Origin: Roseiflexaceae bacterium UBA965
GTDB lineage: Bacteria > Chloroflexota > Chloroflexia > Chloroflexales > Roseiflexaceae
Direction: 5' to 3'
Assembly: GCA_002292925.1 (NCBI GenBank)
Contig: DBCF01000109.1
Coordinates: forward strand, 23,852 to 41,350
DNA length: 17,499 nucleotides
The translations under genes were made by a program, and so were the position numbers. Below the pieces are notes generated by a model, which saw nothing but the letters and a program-made list of their open reading frames with translations, did no database searches and was not told the DNA's origin. Positions 15,688-17,499 of this stretch are shown piece by piece (the stretch's first letter is position 1; the number at the start of each line of letters is the position of its first letter).

Positions 15688-16896
15688 CTAGTTGCGCGCC
15701 TGCGAACGAACCAGCGTCACGCCACGCTTTGTTCGTTTGGGAGCTGCAAGCACTGTGGTTAGCACTATCACAATCAAACCAATTACACCCATCGCGATTT
15801 GCGGCACGACGGCGCCAACGGGGAACACCACGCCAAATACGGCGGTGATGACCACATTGAGTAACGCCAACGGCAGCAAAATCACCCAGCCGAGGTTCAT
15901 CAGTTGGTCGTAGCGTACCCGAGGTACCGTGGCCCGAATCCATACCGATAAGAACGACAACAGCGTGGTTTTGATCAAAAACGCTCCGAGGCTCATCAGC
16001 CCCAATGCCGCATTGCCCACAGTCACGCCGAAACTCGCCGTAACGGCTGCACTCGCTTGTTCGATGCCGGGTAAATTACCACCACCCAAAAAGAGCGTTA
16101 CGGCAATGGCGTTCATGGCAATGAGTTTGATGTATTCCGACATAAAAAACAAGGCAAACTTCATTGAGCCGTATTCCGTATTGTAGCCACCGACTAATTC
16201 TTGTTCGGCTTCGACTAAGTCAAAGGGCGAACGGACGACTTCGGCGGTGCTGGCAATCAAAAAGATGATGAACCCCATAAACTGTGGCACGATGTTCCAC
16301 ATACCGGCTTGGGCATTGACAATGCCTTCGGTGCGTAACGTACCACTTTGCATAACCACACCCAAAATACTCAAGCCCAAGGCTAATTCATACGAAATAA
16401 CCTGAGCCGATGCGCGAATCCCGCCAAGCATCGAGTATTTGTTGTTTGACGCCCATCCGGCGATGGCAATGCCATACACGCCGATTGAGGTGACTGCCAA
16501 CAAGTACAAAATACCGACGTCGATGGGAGCGTAATGCAACCAATTGCCACCATTGCCGTCTGGCCAGTTCCCCAAGGGGATGGCTACCCAGATAATCAAG
16601 GCGGGCACAACGGCGAAGCCGGGTGCCATCAGATAGACCCAGCGATCAGCCAAGGTGGGGATGACGTCTTCTTTGAAAAAAAGCTTGACGGCATCGGCGG
16701 CTGGCTGCAGGAAGCCGCCGAACAATTTTTTGCCACCGGGCAACGGAATATAGCCGGCGCGGTTGGGCCCTACGCGGTTTTGGAAGCGTGCCAGCAAGCG
16801 GCGCTCAAACAACGTAAAGTAGGCGAACAAAGTGGTCGCGGCTAGTGCAAGTACCAAACAACGCACTAACAGGATGAGTATCGCAATCCAATCCAT
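15688..16896 (-). CDS. nuoH: NADH-quinone oxidoreductase subunit H
   Basis: 402-residue membrane subunit that forms the quinone entry site and first half-channel of complex I. Signature segments are present: RFQNRVGPNRAG (37-48), GWASNNKYSMLGGIRASAQ, SPFDLVEAEQELVGGYNTEY and the late WIRATVPRVRYDQLM. These loops contact the quinone site and the peripheral arm. The frame is open to a TTG one codon earlier (16899), but the ATG at 16896 is four bases after AGGAGGA and is preferred. The C-terminus is a long hydrophobic helix pair ending in a basic tail (KRTKRGVTLVRSQARN). Gap to nuoG is 21 bases. Confidence 0.96.
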   Translation of the reverse strand: MDWIAILILLVRCLVLALAATTLFAYFTLFERRLLARFQNRVGPNRAGYIPLPGGKKLFGGFLQPAADAVKLFFKEDVIPTLADRWVYLMAPGFAVVPALIIWVAIPLGNWPDGNGGNWLHYAPIDVGILYLLAVTSIGVYGIAIAGWASNNKYSMLGGIRASAQVISYELALGLSILGVVMQSGTLRTEGIVNAQAGMWNIVPQFMGFIIFLIASTAEVVRSPFDLVEAEQELVGGYNTEYGSMKFALFFMSEYIKLIAMNAIAVTLFLGGGNLPGIEQASAAVTASFGVTVGNAALGLMSLGAFLIKTTLLSFLSVWIRATVPRVRYDQLMNLGWVILLPLALLNVVITAVFGVVFPVGAVVPQIAMGVIGLIVIVLTTVLAAPKRTKRGVTLVRSQARN

Positions 16897-16900
16897 CAAA

Positions 16901-16907
16901 TCCTCCT
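16901..16907 (-). promoter_or_regulatory. Strong ribosome binding site of nuoH
   Basis: AGGAGGA on the minus strand, four bases before the ATG at 16896. It is the best Shine-Dalgarno in the nuo part of the window and decides against the adjacent TTG start at 16899. Confidence 0.75.
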
Positions 16908-16917
16908 CAGTCCCCTG

Positions 16918-17499
16918 CTATTCGGCGCGACGAACTGATACACGAGTATATGCCCCTAATGCCAAATTGGTGGGTGCTCCCGCCACATCAGGCATGAGCA
17001 CTTGTCCTTCAGCTAGGCCTGCATCGATTTGGGCGCGCACCAAGGCGCTCCCCACCGGTGAAGACAAGGCCACGAGATCACCAATGGCAATCCCCCAACG
17101 GTTTGCATCGGCAACGGAGAGTACCACGTGGGCGGTCACTTGACGTGATGCCAACTTGGAATCGGTGCTCCACTCGCCACCGTCGTAGGCGCGGACGGGC
17201 ATTTGCATCAACATGGTGAACTCACCCTTGGGTTCATACACCACCGGTGCGACTACTGCAGTATGCAACGGCGCATTGTTGTCATCGGCAACACTTGCGA
17301 GTTGCACCCCCAACCCTTCGCTGTTGCTATAGGAAGTGCCGTCGTAATAAAAGAGCTCATTGGTCTGACGACCCCATGAGTTGATGCTCAAATCGAGACT
17401 GGTATAGGTTACGCCGGCAAAACGTGCTTGGGCACTGGCGATTTCGTCAGTCACATCACTGGTGACGGCGTAATTCCAGCCACTTGCAACTGCCGTCCG
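16918..17499 (-). CDS. nuoG: NADH-quinone oxidoreductase subunit G, C-terminal part (runs off window)
   Basis: The frame is open through the window edge, so only about the last 193 residues are seen and the true start lies upstream. The end of the protein (ANRWGIAIGDLVALSSPVGS, then VRAQIDAGLAEGQVLMP) has the form of the molybdopterin-dinucleotide-binding C-terminal domain that closes NuoG and related molybdopterin oxidoreductases; in complex I this domain carries no cofactor. The iron-sulfur N-terminal half cannot be checked. Position directly before nuoH supports nuoG over another molybdopterin enzyme. A GTG at 17454 in this frame is internal, not a start. Confidence 0.85.
   Translation of the reverse strand, partial: RTAVASGWNYAVTSDVTDEIASAQARFAGVTYTSLDLSINSWGRQTNELFYYDGTSYSNSEGLGVQLASVADDNNAPLHTAVVAPVVYEPKGEFTMLMQMPVRAYDGGEWSTDSKLASRQVTAHVVLSVADANRWGIAIGDLVALSSPVGSALVRAQIDAGLAEGQVLMPDVAGAPTNLALGAYTRVSVRRAE

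Overview
The window is a chromosomal stretch of a free-living bacterium with roughly balanced base composition. The zinc-ribbon/PP2C and zinc-ribbon/FHA architectures, a PcrA-type helicase, lipoproteins and a complete-looking nuo cluster together suggest a Chloroflexota (Herpetosiphon-like) organism. That assignment is inferred from gene content and protein style; no marker gene proves it. I see no rRNA, tRNA, CRISPR array, transposase or phage gene.

Layout. Positions 1-117 hold two back-to-back inverted repeats downstream of a minus-strand ABC exporter gene (118-1887). A 389-base AT-rich intergenic region (1888-2276) separates this from a plus-strand cluster. The cluster encodes a zinc-ribbon/pseudokinase-like/PP2C phosphatase (2277-3791), a double-zinc-ribbon/coiled-coil/FHA protein (3832-5370) and a PcrA/UvrD helicase (5374-7608). 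A convergent RNase HI gene (7605-8261, minus) shares its stop-codon bases with the helicase gene. Divergent from it, with only 20 bases between start codons, is a small lipoprotein gene (8282-8707). A second, related lipoprotein gene follows (8794-9231), and a strong bidirectional terminator (9248-9283) closes this half.

The rest of the window (9300-17499, minus strand) is the distal half of a respiratory complex I operon in the order nuoG (partial)-H-I-J-K-L-M-N. It encodes the end of the large peripheral-arm subunit, the 8Fe ferredoxin subunit, the quinone-site membrane subunit and the proton-pumping membrane arm. Gaps between nuoG, H, I, J and K are 9-21 bases with visible ribosome binding sites. 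The three larger gaps (K/L, L/M, M/N; 36-46 bases) each contain a perfect GC-rich palindrome.

Functional reading. The phosphatase and FHA genes form a plausible Ser/Thr phospho-signalling pair: one removes phosphate, the other should bind phospho-threonine. The helicase follows after 3 bases, so the three are probably co-transcribed, linking signalling to DNA repair or transcription-coupled functions by position only. RNase HI (RNA:DNA hybrid removal) next to PcrA is a functionally sensible neighbour. Its C-terminal hybrid-binding-like domain and Asp-to-Asn change at the fourth active-site position are the oddest protein features here. Most of the window is ordinary housekeeping; the points worth following up are protein architectures and small regulatory structures.
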